DNA of 64,000 nucleotides, from assembly GCA_027490995.1 (NCBI GenBank), contig JAIXWY010000008.1, positions 85,363-149,362 on the forward strand, written 5' to 3'. Of this stretch, positions 9,302 through 18,567 are shown one piece after another. Position numbers and translations under genes: made by a program. This DNA comes from Opitutaceae bacterium (GTDB taxonomy: Bacteria > Verrucomicrobiota > Verrucomicrobiia > Opitutales > Opitutaceae). Every line of letters begins with the position of its first letter. The stretch's first letter is position 1. The notes under the pieces were generated by a model. It made no database searches, was not told the origin of the DNA, and worked only from the letters and a program-made list of their open reading frames with translations.

Positions 9302-9778
9302 ATGAGCATCCGCCGGGTGGTTTCGTTTCACTACACGCTGCGCGACCCCGAGGGGCGCGTGATCGACAGCTCCGCGGGAGGAGCCCCGATCGTCTACTTG
9401 GAGGGTGCTGGACAGATCATCGACGGCCTCGATCAGCGGCTGCGTGAGGCGGCGGCCGGCACGAAGACCCGCGTTGAGGTCCCGGCGGCGGAGGCCTACG
9501 GGGAGCACGACCCCCGCCAGGTGCAGGACGTGTTACGCGACCTGCTGCCGGTGGCCGGCGAGCTCAAGGTGGGCGATCGCTTTCAAGTCGGCGATGATGC
9601 GGCGGCGCCCATCGTCACCGTCGTCGCCGTGAAGGGTGAGACCGTGACCTTGGACGGCAACCATCCCCTCGCTGGGGTGGCATTGACCTTCGATGTCGAA
9701 GTGGTGTCGGCCCGCGTGGCGACTGCCGAGGAGCTGTCGCACGGTCACGTGCATGGTCCGGATGGCCGCTGCGGCTGA
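9302..9778 (+). CDS. slyD: FKBP-type peptidyl-prolyl isomerase, SlyD-like
   Basis: SlyD proteins are cytoplasmic prolyl isomerases and chaperones built from an FKBP domain interrupted by an insert-in-flap domain. This 158-residue protein shows the family pattern: YTLRDPEGRVIDSS, GAGQIIDGLDQRL, then AEAYGEHDP leading into the insert domain and back through LAGVALTFDVEV. The tail HGHVHGPDGRCG is a short, reduced version of the metal-binding His/Cys tail of enterobacterial SlyD. The ATG at 9302 is preceded by GGAGG at a good distance, which decides against the much longer open frame upstream. Confidence 0.9.
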   Translation: MSIRRVVSFHYTLRDPEGRVIDSSAGGAPIVYLEGAGQIIDGLDQRLREAAAGTKTRVEVPAAEAYGEHDPRQVQDVLRDLLPVAGELKVGDRFQVGDDAAAPIVTVVAVKGETVTLDGNHPLAGVALTFDVEVVSARVATAEELSHGHVHGPDGRCG

Positions 9779-9798
9779 CCGCGGCGTGGAAGGCCGCC

Positions 9799-10818
9799 AT
9801 GCGCCACGCGGAAGTCCGGATCGTCGGTCAGGGCCTCGCAGGGACCTTGCTCGCGTGGGCCTGTGAGTCGGCGGGGATTCGGTTCCACCTCATCGACGCC
9901 GGTCATCGGCACGCCGCCTCGCGGGTCGGGGCTGGCATCATCAACCCGATTACGGGTCAGCGGTTGGTGAAGAGCTGGCGGGTGGATGCGCTGCTCGGAC
10001 CAGCCGAAGTGATGTACCGGGCGATTGAGCGAGAGCTCGGGGTGCCGTTGCTGCGGCGTTTACGGGTGCGGCGCGAGCTTCGGTCGGCGCGCGAGCGGGA
10101 CATCTTTGCAGCCAAGCGGCTGACCGGGGAACTCGACCCGTATGTCCAGCGGTTGCCGGGCGAGGACGATGCGTTCCGGATCGAGCCAGCGTTCCACCTG
10201 GACCTGCCCCTCCTGATCCACGCTTCGCGTGAACGCTGGCGCCAGCGCGGAGCCCTGAGCGAGCGACTGGCAACGGCGGCGGAGTGTGCGGGGTCCGACG
10301 TTCCCACCGTGGCCTGCTTGGGGGCAGGGGAAGTTCCGTTGCGGCGCTTGGCGCTTGAGCGAGTGAAAGGGGAGTTGCTGCACCTGGAGGCTCCGGCTGC
10401 GGGTGCGTCGCCGCTGCCTCCGGCGGGCGGAGGGCCGGAGATTCGGAACGATGGCCACTGGCTGCTCCCCTTGCCCGACGGCGCGTGGGCGGTGGGAGCG
10501 ACCTACGACCGAACGGCGTTGGATCTAGAGCCCTCGTCGACCTCAAGGGCGTTGCTGATGACGAGTGCGTCTCGCCTGGGCGAAGGAGTCGAGTGGCAGG
10601 TGCGGTCGGCGTTGGCCGGATGGCGGACGAGTGCACCGGACCTGCGGCCGGTGGCGGGTTGGCTGCCGGGGCGTCCTGGGCAGGGCGTGTGCAACGGTCT
10701 CGGCTCGAAGGGTGCGCTGATTGGCCCATGGCTTGCGCAGCAGTGGGTGGAGCACCTGTGCGACGGGCGGGCTTTCGACCCGGCGGTGGCGACGGACCGC
10801 GTTGGCCTTCAGTTGTAG
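9799..10818 (+). CDS. FAD-dependent oxidoreductase, DAO family
   Basis: The 339-residue protein opens with a dinucleotide-binding strand-turn-helix (VRIVGQGLAGTLLAW, GxGxxG at residues 10-15), then the DAO-family features: an acidic/His stretch after the second strand (LIDAG), GAGIINPITGQR, and a C-terminal RPVAGWLPG / GLGSKGALIGPWLA segment that would close over FAD. It resembles the amino-acid-oxidase part of MnmC or glycine oxidase, but the substrate is not evident. It lies 20 bp after slyD and overlaps the convergent NamZ-like gene by 10 bases at the tail. Confidence 0.82.
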   Translation: MRHAEVRIVGQGLAGTLLAWACESAGIRFHLIDAGHRHAASRVGAGIINPITGQRLVKSWRVDALLGPAEVMYRAIERELGVPLLRRLRVRRELRSARERDIFAAKRLTGELDPYVQRLPGEDDAFRIEPAFHLDLPLLIHASRERWRQRGALSERLATAAECAGSDVPTVACLGAGEVPLRRLALERVKGELLHLEAPAAGASPLPPAGGGPEIRNDGHWLLPLPDGAWAVGATYDRTALDLEPSSTSRALLMTSASRLGEGVEWQVRSALAGWRTSAPDLRPVAGWLPGRPGQGVCNGLGSKGALIGPWLAQQWVEHLCDGRAFDPAVATDRVGLQL

Positions 10819-12209
10819 AGCCAGAAACGCTTCTTCGACGCGATGTAGGCGCGGTTCTCGGCCTCCCAGCGGGCGAGCCAGCGGTTCACGTCGACCCGGG
10901 CGCCCTTGGCGACCAGTTCCTCAAAGAAGTCGTTGTTCCCCATGTGGCGGATGAAACCTTGCTGGATGCCCCGAGTGGCCTCGGCGTAGGGATTGCGTCC
11001 CTCCAGTTTGCACCCGAGGCGCATGAGGTGAAAGCTCAACTCGGTTGGCCGCCAGTCATCCCAGTCGGTCACCTCGACGTACAGTCCGATGGCTGGCTTG
11101 CCATTACGATTTGGGGCGCTGACGCGTCGGAAGGCGACGCCCGGAATGCGGAGGGCCTTCAGTTCCTTTTCGACCACCTCGCTGGGCACGCGCAGGTGCA
11201 GTAGCCCGCGGAACGGGTAACGTTGTCCGACCCCGTGGCGGAACCCACCGATGTACGTACCGAGCCCGATCATCGAGTAGCCCACGGCGGCAGAGAAGTC
11301 CGGGATCATCGGCGAGGTCGGCACCCAGCGCAGTCCGGTTTCCGGCCAGCGCATGGAGCGGCGCCAGCCGCGCATGGGGACAACGGTGAGGCGGCCGCGG
11401 GCTTGCGCCTCGCGAGAGATCGCGAGCGCGCCGGGGGTCCGGGCGCTGAACTGGGCGAGTTCCCCGATGGTCAGGCCGTGCACGTAGGGCACGCGGAAGG
11501 CGCCGACGTAGCTCATCCATGCGGTGTCCAGCATCGGACCATCGACCTTCAGGCCGCCGAGCGGATTCGGGCGGTCCAGAATCACGACCTCCACGCCCTC
11601 CTCAAAGCAGGCTTCCATCGCGTAGCGCATGCAGCTCACGTAGGTGTAGCTGCGGGAACCGACGTCCTGGAGGTCGATCACCAGAGCGTCGAGGCCCTTG
11701 AGCATGGCCTTGGTGGGCTTACGGTACTTGCCGTACAGTGAGTAGACGGGAAGCCCCGTGCGCTTGTCTACGCGGTCGGCGATTGGAATCTCTGCCGCTT
11801 CATTGCCGTAGATTCCGTGCTCGGGCCCGAACAGCGCGACGAGCCGCACTTTCTGGGATCGGCGGAGAACGTCGATCGTGCTGACGCCGAAACGATTCAC
11901 GCCGGCGGGGTGCGTGAGGAGTCCGACGCGTTTCCCGGCGAGCGCGGCAAAGCCTTGGGCCTCGAGCACGTCGATGCCGAGCATGATGCGCGGGTTGGCC
12001 GCCGCCGGCGGCGGGGGAGTGCGCATGGGCGCGGGGGCACTCGGCGTGGCTCTCGGCGCGGGCTGCGGCTTGGTCGCCGCCTGCCGCGGCGCGGTCGGGG
12101 GCGCTTTCGGGGTCGAGGCACAGCCTCCGACGAGGAGCGCAACGCTCAGCCAGAGAGCCGCCCAGGCCCACCGCAGAAGGGGATCGGTCGTGCGCGCGCG
12201 TGCCGACAT
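10809..12209 (-). CDS. DUF1343 lipoprotein, exo-beta-N-acetylmuramidase NamZ-like
   Basis: NamZ (DUF1343) removes terminal N-acetylmuramic acid from peptidoglycan fragments. Conserved-looking segments are GKRVGLLTHPAGVNRFG, LFGPEHGIYGNE, DALVIDLQDVGSRSYTY and ILDRPNPLGG. The N-terminus is a lipoprotein signal with lipobox LVGGC (Cys30), then a Pro/Ala/Thr-rich linker to about residue 70 and the catalytic region. The Met at 12209 is chosen because it begins this signal; the open frame extends another 300 codons upstream without protein-like character. No obvious partner NagZ is in the window. Confidence 0.9.
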   Translation of the reverse strand: MSARARTTDPLLRWAWAALWLSVALLVGGCASTPKAPPTAPRQAATKPQPAPRATPSAPAPMRTPPPPAAANPRIMLGIDVLEAQGFAALAGKRVGLLTHPAGVNRFGVSTIDVLRRSQKVRLVALFGPEHGIYGNEAAEIPIADRVDKRTGLPVYSLYGKYRKPTKAMLKGLDALVIDLQDVGSRSYTYVSCMRYAMEACFEEGVEVVILDRPNPLGGLKVDGPMLDTAWMSYVGAFRVPYVHGLTIGELAQFSARTPGALAISREAQARGRLTVVPMRGWRRSMRWPETGLRWVPTSPMIPDFSAAVGYSMIGLGTYIGGFRHGVGQRYPFRGLLHLRVPSEVVEKELKALRIPGVAFRRVSAPNRNGKPAIGLYVEVTDWDDWRPTELSFHLMRLGCKLEGRNPYAEATRGIQQGFIRHMGNNDFFEELVAKGARVDVNRWLARWEAENRAYIASKKRFWLYN

Positions 12210-12288
12210 CGGTTGCCAGAGCTTGAGTCGCGGCGGAGTCAGGTCCAGCGGGAAACGTCCCGATCGGCGGGGGCGCGGGTGCACCGCG

Positions 12289-12534
12289 TCAGGCCTCTCC
12301 AACCCGCTGGAAACGCGGACGGGCATTTCCAGCGACGGTGACCGTCTCCAGAAACATCGGCTGGGGACGGACCCAGAGTGCGGTCGTGTCGCCGTAGAGG
12401 GCTTGGTAAAGCACGAGGGGTTCCAGGGTTTCACTGTGCCGCGCGATGCCGAGCACACGGTACTCGTTTCCCTTGTAATGGCGGTAACGGCCGGGTCGGG
12501 GCTCGAGCGGCAGAGGTGGGAGGGGCGTGTCCAT
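12289..12534 (-). CDS. DUF1653 domain-containing protein (81 aa)
   Basis: A small protein almost entirely covered by the DUF1653 pattern: GRYRHYKGNEYRVLGIARHSETLEPLVLYQALYGD and then WVRPQPMFLETV. Known DUF1653 proteins are short and uncharacterised, and the beta-rich fold suggests ligand or protein binding. It sits between the fucose-isomerase-like gene and the NamZ-like gene on the same strand, 106 bp and 79 bp away, so it may have its own transcript. Confidence 0.88.
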   Translation of the reverse strand: MDTPLPPLPLEPRPGRYRHYKGNEYRVLGIARHSETLEPLVLYQALYGDTTALWVRPQPMFLETVTVAGNARPRFQRVGEA

Positions 12535-12640
12535 GGCACGCCCAGCCCGGTCGGCCTTCCGGGCGGGCGCAAGTCTGGAATGGGCCGTTGCTGCGGCCCG
12601 TCCGGAATTCCGATGTTCGATCGAGGCGCGACGCGTCGCG

Positions 12641-14278
12641 CTAGAAGGGCCGTCCGTCCGCGCGGGTGCCGCAGAGTGCGACCTCGAGTCCGAGTTCGGC
12701 CGCGAGCGCGGCCTTCGTGTAGAGCGCGAGGTCGGCTTCGCGGGCGCTGTTCGCGTAGGCCACCTGGATGTGGTTTGCCTTGTGCCGCGCCATCATCTGG
12801 TCGCGGGACACGCCGTAGGTCACCGCATGCATAATCGGCCACTGCGCGGTCGTCTCCCGCCATCGGCGCTCCGTCTCCTCCGGCGGCAGCGAGATCACCT
12901 TCGCGCGTCCGAGATCCATCTTGAGTCGCCCCTTTTCGACGAAGACGCGGCTCCAAACGATTTCCCCGGGGCGAGCGATGCCGCGGAGCGTGCCACCCCC
13001 CAGTCGGAAGTACATCGGGGGTTGGCGCAGTGAATCGGATCCCGCCCAGCCGCCCACGTGGTGATCCGCGGGAGCGCTGCCCGAGATCAGGAATACCCAC
13101 ACGTACTCCGACGTGGTGCCGCTGCGGTCCCAGTCACCCCAGCGGAGGTCGTGCAGCGTGTTCGCGGTCGGTTGACCGAGTGCGCGGTGCACCCGCGAGG
13201 TGAAGAGGCCGTCGACACCGGCACATTCGTCGACTTCGTTGAAGTGCACGATGGGTTCGCCGTCGCGGATGACACTGCCGTCGGCGCGTCGGACCGGCGG
13301 TCGGTCGGTGGAGTTCAGGGTGCCCTCCACGAGATCGCTCGCCGGCAGCAGATCCTTCAGCCCTTGCTGGTACTGGATTCCGATCGTCTCGGCCCCGAAC
13401 TCGTCCGCCAGCCGCACCGCCGCGAGGTAGGTGCGGCACTGCCAGAGTACCTGCGACTCGGTGAGCTCGGTCGCCTCGTCCTTGCCGAAGTGGAAGCGCA
13501 GGCCCTTCGCCCGATACCAGTCGAAGACTTCGCGGGCCTCGGCCTCGGTCACTTGGGTGGCGGCGTAGTAGAGCGCCGACTGCGACAGCCGTTCCTTGAA
13601 GATGCCGAGCGGGAAGAGCAGTTCGTCGGGGATGATCGCGTTGTACATGCCCATGCACCCCTCATCGAAGACGCCCATGATCGACTTGCGCGTGCGAAGC
13701 TCCGTGGCGAGGCGCCGCGCCAGGGTGCGGGCGCGGGCCGGCACGGTCGCCCGGGCGAGGGAGCGAACGTGTGCGGTGCGGTGCCGCACGCGGCCGGTGC
13801 GCAGCCACGTCGCCAATCCCTCACGGAAGAAGGTGTCGTCGAAGGTCTCACTCCAGAGTGTCGAGTACGCGACCCCGGCCTTGGTCAGCGATCCGTTGAG
13901 GTTGAGCATGCCGACGAGGCCGGGCCATGTGCCGGACCAGTTGGCGATGGTCAGAATCGGGCCCCGGTGGGCGAGGAGGCCGTGCAGCAGATGATGGGAG
14001 TACTGCCAGACCGACTCCGCGACGATGAGCGGGGCGTCGGGGTCAACGTGGCGAAACACCTCGATGCCCTGCTTCTGCGAGCCGATGAAGCCGTGACGCA
14101 GCGCCGGCTCGTAGGGGTGGGCGCGGACGAGGCGGTAGCCGAGCGCGGCGACGGCGGCCGTGAGGGTTGCCTCCATCTCGGCCTGGGCAGGCCAGCACTT
14201 CTCGTTGGCGGAAGCGCGCAGGTCGCCGTTGGCGACGAGCTGGACGATCTTGGGGGAGGAGCGACGGGTCGAGGGCAT
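12641..14278 (-). CDS. L-fucose/arabinose isomerase-like protein (545 aa)
   Basis: Length and pattern fit the L-fucose isomerase-like family of sugar isomerases, which interconvert aldoses and ketoses with a divalent metal. Visible family-like segments are [21 protein letters not shown] and [12 protein letters not shown] with Asp/Glu ligand candidates, and HVGGWAG near the C-terminal domain. The N-terminal domain has a Rossmann-like character. The Met at 14278 begins [15 protein letters not shown] and is preferred over an upstream Met in a Pro/Ser-rich extension. The sugar is not evident. It is divergent from an AraC regulator, the typical layout for a regulated sugar gene. Confidence 0.75.
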   Translation of the reverse strand: MPSTRRSSPKIVQLVANGDLRASANEKCWPAQAEMEATLTAAVAALGYRLVRAHPYEPALRHGFIGSQKQGIEVFRHVDPDAPLIVAESVWQYSHHLLHGLLAHRGPILTIANWSGTWPGLVGMLNLNGSLTKAGVAYSTLWSETFDDTFFREGLATWLRTGRVRHRTAHVRSLARATVPARARTLARRLATELRTRKSIMGVFDEGCMGMYNAIIPDELLFPLGIFKERLSQSALYYAATQVTEAEAREVFDWYRAKGLRFHFGKDEATELTESQVLWQCRTYLAAVRLADEFGAETIGIQYQQGLKDLLPASDLVEGTLNSTDRPPVRRADGSVIRDGEPIVHFNEVDECAGVDGLFTSRVHRALGQPTANTLHDLRWGDWDRSGTTSEYVWVFLISGSAPADHHVGGWAGSDSLRQPPMYFRLGGGTLRGIARPGEIVWSRVFVEKGRLKMDLGRAKVISLPPEETERRWRETTAQWPIMHAVTYGVSRDQMMARHKANHIQVAYANSAREADLALYTKAALAAELGLEVALCGTRADGRPF

Positions 14279-14375
14279 GGCGGGTTGATGCAGGAGCGGT
14301 GGGGTCGGGAGTGATGAAAAGCTGGAGAATCCTGATTTAACCCTAACTGCGATCGAGGACACCGGCGAATCGACA

Positions 14376-15329
14376 ATGCCGTCAAATGTGTGCACAAAAC
14401 TGGATAAAATGAGCAGGCTTGATCGTCGGGATCTGACGCCCTCCCGGGCGTTGCTTTCGCCGCAGGTGGCGGCGGCGCGGACGTTCTTCCTCGATCTCGC
14501 ATCCGGGCGCCGGAGGGGCCGCTCCCTGACCTTGGCGATGGGTGGCTGGGAGCGCTGCCGCTCAGACTACGCCTTGGTTCGGCGTCGGTTCCCGTACTTC
14601 GTCATCGAGTACGTCGTAGCGGGGCGGGGCTGGGTCATCCTGGATGGTGTGCGACGATCGGTTGGGCCGGGCGAGGTGTTCGCCTACGGTCCGGCCACGG
14701 CGGTGGAGTTGCACTGCGTCGCGGAGCAGCCATTGGAAAAATATTTTTTCGCGCTGACCGGTTCCGGCGTGGCAGCGCGTCTCCAGCGTTGCGGGGTGGC
14801 GGTCGGAGCGTCGCGGTCGCTGGTGGTTAGTCCGGAGGCGATGGGTGTGGCCGAGGAGGTGGTGCGCGCCGCGGTGCCGGGCGGACCCATGGCGCTGCGC
14901 CTAGCCGAGGCCCTCCTTGAGGTGTGGTTACTCCGTCTCGAGGAATCGGCGACACGGCGGCTGGGTGTGGCGAGCGATCCGGTGCATGCGGCCTTCCTGC
15001 GGAGCAAGGCGTTGATCGATGCCCGGGCCGAGGTCTTGGGATCCTTGGCGGAGATGGCCTCCCTCGTGAAGGTCGAACCGTCGACCCTCGGACGCTGGTT
15101 CCGGACCTATCAGGGAACCAGCCCGTACCAGTACCTGTTGCGCCGCAAGATGAACCTTGCGGCGGAGTTCCTGCTCGCATCCGACGGCTTGGTCAAGGAG
15201 GCCGCCGCCCGGGTCGGCTTCTCCGATCCGGACCACTTCTCCCGCGTGTTTCGGGCGGTGCACGGCGTGCCGCCCCGCCGACTCCGGGTCGGTCGCGCGG
15301 AAGAGAGATCCGGGGGGCTCGTCACGTGA
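14376..15329 (+). CDS. AraC-family transcriptional regulator
   Basis: The N-terminal half is a cupin-like ligand-binding domain ([29 protein letters not shown]). The C-terminal hundred residues form the two AraC helix-turn-helix motifs: [22 protein letters not shown], then the canonical [21 protein letters not shown] followed by HGVPPRRLR. AraC proteins with this layout generally sense a sugar. An internal ATG at 14409 is an equally good start, since neither has a strong ribosome site. The 97-bp spacer to the divergent fucose-isomerase-like gene would hold the operator, suggesting control of that gene. Confidence 0.88.
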   Translation: MPSNVCTKLDKMSRLDRRDLTPSRALLSPQVAAARTFFLDLASGRRRGRSLTLAMGGWERCRSDYALVRRRFPYFVIEYVVAGRGWVILDGVRRSVGPGEVFAYGPATAVELHCVAEQPLEKYFFALTGSGVAARLQRCGVAVGASRSLVVSPEAMGVAEEVVRAAVPGGPMALRLAEALLEVWLLRLEESATRRLGVASDPVHAAFLRSKALIDARAEVLGSLAEMASLVKVEPSTLGRWFRTYQGTSPYQYLLRRKMNLAAEFLLASDGLVKEAAARVGFSDPDHFSRVFRAVHGVPPRRLRVGRAEERSGGLVT

Positions 15330-15418
15330 GCGTCGCCACGTCGAGCAAGCGCCGCGCCCAGTAAAAAAGTATCCGAAAAACAAACACGCAACGTCTCGCG
15401 TGACGTCCTTCAGAGAAT

Positions 15419-15901
15419 CTAGCCGGGACGAAATCCGCTGTTTTTCCGGAATGATCGCAGGCGTCGTCCGGCCTGTGCTTGGACTCGCCGTTGCATCCAC
15501 CCGGTCCAGCCGAGCGCGAGTCCGGGAAGGCCGAGAGCTTGGCGTGACCAGGCGTGGAAGTCGAAGGCGTCGTGGTGCTCGATGATCCGGTTATGCTCGA
15601 AGCGGAAGGTGGCACGAACGTCATTGACCACCGGACGACCGGTGGCGCTGAAGGTGTACTGCGCGACCCAGCGGGCGCGGCCGGACGCGTCGTCGGCCTC
15701 GATTTCCGAGGCTTCGATGCGCAGGTCTTTCCCCGCCTCACACAGCATGCGCCACAGGTTGCCTGCATCGCGCCCTCGCAGGTCCGGAAAGACGGGGTCG
15801 GAGAATCGAATCTCCGCGGCGTAGCAGGCCGCCATCGCCTCGGCATCGCGCGCCGCGAATGCGTCGTAGAACCGGTGGATCAGCGCGGTGTTGGGGTGCA
15901 T
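15419..15901 (-). CDS. SnoaL/NTF2-like family protein
   Basis: A 160-residue cone-fold protein of the SnoaL-like group, which includes polyketide cyclases, isomerases and many proteins of unknown role. The opening LIHRFYDAFAARDAEAMAACYA is the usual N-terminal helix pair, followed by IRFSDPVFPDLRG and an EHHDAFDFHAWSRQALG stretch with Asp/His pocket residues. No signal peptide. The gene lies 11 bp downstream of the amylase gene on the same strand, so the two are probably one transcript. Confidence 0.85.
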   Translation of the reverse strand: MHPNTALIHRFYDAFAARDAEAMAACYAAEIRFSDPVFPDLRGRDAGNLWRMLCEAGKDLRIEASEIEADDASGRARWVAQYTFSATGRPVVNDVRATFRFEHNRIIEHHDAFDFHAWSRQALGLPGLALGWTGWMQRRVQAQAGRRLRSFRKNSGFRPG

Positions 15902-15912
15902 GGGAGGGGGTC

Positions 15913-17307
15913 TTATTCCGAGACCAGCACGCGGTAGCGCCAGCCCTTGAGGTCGAGGGGCACGAGGCCGCTGAGCACGACCGTCTCACCGGTGAACGCG
16001 TCGCGCCACCGACCTTGCAGGGCCGCGTCATAGAGGTCGGCTTTCGCGTCGCGGGCGGTGAGGTTGAACATGCCGACGACCTTTCTGGCGCCGGCGGAAC
16101 GTTCGACGGCGTAGAACGTGGCGTTGTCCGTGGTGTCGAGGCGTCGCATCGGCGCGCCGGTGTGTAGGGCGGGATGCTCGCGTCGGAGTTTGGTCAGCAC
16201 CTGATAGCGCCGGGTGGCAGGGTGAGTTTCTGCCGGCCAGACGATCGGGTCGCGCTCGAAGAACTCGAGTCGACGATCGAGCCCGATCTCTTGGCCGTTG
16301 TAGATCATCGGCATGCCATCGAGTAGGAAGGTCAGGACGGCAAATGGGGCGTAGCCCGCGCCCATGCGGTCGAACTCCGTACCGGCCCAGCTGTTTTCGT
16401 CGTGCGAGCTGGTGAACACCATCAGGGCGCCGCCGCGCGGAAAGGTGGCGCGGATCTTGGCGTAGGCGTCGTCGATCCCGCTGGGTGTCTTTTTGCCCTG
16501 CGCGATGTGGTTCATCGCGTGATGGAGATCGAAGCCGTAGGAGAGATTGAAGGCCGCGACCTGCTGTTGGGGCAGCTCTGCCTCGGCGAGGAAGAAAACG
16601 TCGGGCTTGGCGGCGCGGACGCGCTGCGTCACCTCGTTCCAGAACGGGGTGGGCAGGCCCCAGGCGACATCGCAGCGGAAGCCATCGACGCCGAAGTTCC
16701 GCACCCAGTGTAGAAGGACGCCGGCTTGGTAATCGAGCAGGCCGGGCGCGTTGAAATCGAACTGGACGACATCAGTCCAGTCGAAGCCGTGCGGAGGGGT
16801 GAGGTTGCCCTGGGCATCGCGCCAGAAGAAGTGGGGGTGGGTCCGGGTGAGCGGGTTGTCGGGTGAGACGTGATTTGGGACCCAATCGAGGATCACGCGC
16901 ATGCCCCGGGCGTGGGCGGCCTGGACAAAGTCGCGGAAGTCCTGCTCGGTGCCGAACTCTGGGTTCACCGCGAGGTAGTCCTTCACGGCATAGTAGGAGC
17001 CCAGTGTGCCTTTGCGATGGAGTTCGCCAATGGGGTGGATCGGCATCAGCCACAGGATGTCGACGCCGAGAGCCTGCAGGCGCGGGAGGTCCGCGGTGAC
17101 CGCGGGGAACTTGCCGGAGGCGGAGTATTGGCGGACGTTGATCTCGTAGATCGTGGAACCGCGGGCCCAGTCGGGCACGCCGATCGCCGTAAGGTGGGCG
17201 CTGGGGAGGGGTTTTTCCCGCTCGGGAGCCGGCGCGGCCGCGATGAACGTCGAAAGGAGGACCGCGAGGGACAGGACGGAGCGGACGAGGCGGAGGGGCG
17301 TGGGCAT
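15913..17307 (-). CDS. Exported GH13 alpha-amylase family glycoside hydrolase
   Basis: A 464-residue alpha-glucan-active enzyme with a signal peptide (LSLAVLLSTFIAAAPAP). The conserved GH13 regions are present in order: region I DWVPNHVS near 141-148, region II GFRCDVAW with nucleophile Asp213, region III FLAEAE with acid/base Glu242, and region IV TSSHDEN with Asp303. A short C-terminal beta-domain follows. The Met at 17307 gives the signal peptide; an upstream in-frame Met at 17352 is less likely. The specificity within GH13 cannot be told from sequence alone. It probably acts in periplasm or outside. Confidence 0.93.
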   Translation of the reverse strand: MPTPLRLVRSVLSLAVLLSTFIAAAPAPEREKPLPSAHLTAIGVPDWARGSTIYEINVRQYSASGKFPAVTADLPRLQALGVDILWLMPIHPIGELHRKGTLGSYYAVKDYLAVNPEFGTEQDFRDFVQAAHARGMRVILDWVPNHVSPDNPLTRTHPHFFWRDAQGNLTPPHGFDWTDVVQFDFNAPGLLDYQAGVLLHWVRNFGVDGFRCDVAWGLPTPFWNEVTQRVRAAKPDVFFLAEAELPQQQVAAFNLSYGFDLHHAMNHIAQGKKTPSGIDDAYAKIRATFPRGGALMVFTSSHDENSWAGTEFDRMGAGYAPFAVLTFLLDGMPMIYNGQEIGLDRRLEFFERDPIVWPAETHPATRRYQVLTKLRREHPALHTGAPMRRLDTTDNATFYAVERSAGARKVVGMFNLTARDAKADLYDAALQGRWRDAFTGETVVLSGLVPLDLKGWRYRVLVSE

Positions 17308-17543
17308 GCACCGAGGGTAGTCGCTCGCGTGTGCGGTGCCAGTGCGTCGCACCGGACTAAGCCGGAAATGAGCGGAGAAAACCTAGGTCTGAGCTGCTGG
17401 GTAAGGGGCCGGTGTGGCTGGACGGGGGCGGGCGAGGGTTGGTCGGGTGGTGGCGCACCCGCGGTGCGGGAGGCCTCCTCCGTGGCTGCCGGCGGGCGGA
17501 CGTTTTGTTTTGCCGGGCCGGGAGGGAGGCTTTTGCTCGGGCC

Positions 17544-18326
17544 ATGTCGAAATCCTCCGCTTTGGTCACGGGAGCGTCTCGCGGCATCGGCCGCGGTATC
17601 GCCGTCGAACTCGCCCGCGCGGGCTACCGCGTGGCGATCAACTACGCCGGTAATCTCGAGGCCGCGAACGAGGCGCTCGGGCTGGTCCGAGCCGCCGGTG
17701 GCGATGGGTTCATCGTGCAAGGCGACGTGGCGGTGGCGGCCGACCGCGATCGTTTGGTGACGGAGACACTCGCGCACTTCGGACGGATCGACCTGCTGGT
17801 CAACAACGCGGGCGTCGGCCCGAAGGTGCGCGCCGATTTGCTCGAGTCCGGCGAGGAAAGCTTCGACCGCCTCTTCTCGATCAACCTCAAGGGACCGTTT
17901 TTCCTCACCCAGCAGGTTGCACGCAAGATGATCGAGCAGGCGCCCGACGCGCGGGGCTTCCGCGGGCGCGTCGTGAATATCACGTCCATCTCCGCCTACA
18001 CGGCTTCGATCAACCGCGGCGACTACTGCATGGTGAAGTCCGGTCTGTCGATGATGACCAAGCTCTTCGCTGAGCGTCTGGCTCCGCACGGGATCAACGT
18101 GAACGAGGTCCGGCCGGGTGTCATCGCGACCGACCTCACGTCCGGGGTGAAGGCCAAGTACGACAAGCTCATCATCCAGGACGAGCGTGGCATCACGCCG
18201 ATCCGCCGCTGGGGCACGCCCGAGGATGTGGCTCTGGCCGTCCGCGCGCTCGCGGAGGACCGTTTCCCGTTCTCGACGGGTGCCGCCTTCGACGTTGATG
18301 GCGGATTCGGTTTCTTCCGGCTGTAA
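17544..18326 (+). CDS. Short-chain dehydrogenase/reductase, FabG-like
   Basis: A classical SDR of 260 residues. TGASRGIG at residues 9-16 binds the nucleotide, NNAG (87-90) is the structural motif, and the catalytic set is Ser148, Tyr161 and Lys165 (YCMVK). The C-terminus ends [15 protein letters not shown] as in 3-oxoacyl-ACP-reductase-like enzymes. Many relatives are annotated 3-ketoacyl-ACP reductase although they act on sugars or polyols, so the substrate stays open. It stands alone and is followed directly by a strong terminator. Confidence 0.9.
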   Translation: MSKSSALVTGASRGIGRGIAVELARAGYRVAINYAGNLEAANEALGLVRAAGGDGFIVQGDVAVAADRDRLVTETLAHFGRIDLLVNNAGVGPKVRADLLESGEESFDRLFSINLKGPFFLTQQVARKMIEQAPDARGFRGRVVNITSISAYTASINRGDYCMVKSGLSMMTKLFAERLAPHGINVNEVRPGVIATDLTSGVKAKYDKLIIQDERGITPIRRWGTPEDVALAVRALAEDRFPFSTGAAFDVDGGFGFFRL

Positions 18327-18332
18327 CGGAGT

Positions 18333-18376
18333 GGGGGTTCGCGCCCATCTCCGGTCGGCGCGCCCCCCTTTTTTTT
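18333..18376 (+). terminator. Rho-independent terminator after SDR gene
   Basis: A five-base GGGGG/CCCCC stem stacks, with a TT bulge, on an inner CGCGCC/GGCGCG stem, and is followed by a run of eight T. It begins about seven bases after the SDR stop codon. Confidence 0.85.
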
Positions 18377-18567
18377 GTGTGGTCGATCAGGCCTGAGCCC
18401 GCGCTGCGGGCCCCGGCCGGGGCAATTGTCTTCCGCTTCCGCGCGGTGTCCGCGGCGATCGGTCGGCTCACGCGGCCGATTCGCGGCGTGGCGTCGGGCG
18501 CGCGGCCGGCGTGGGTCCACGGCGGCGCCGGAGAACCGAGCGCACGCCGCGTTGAGTCACCGATCGC

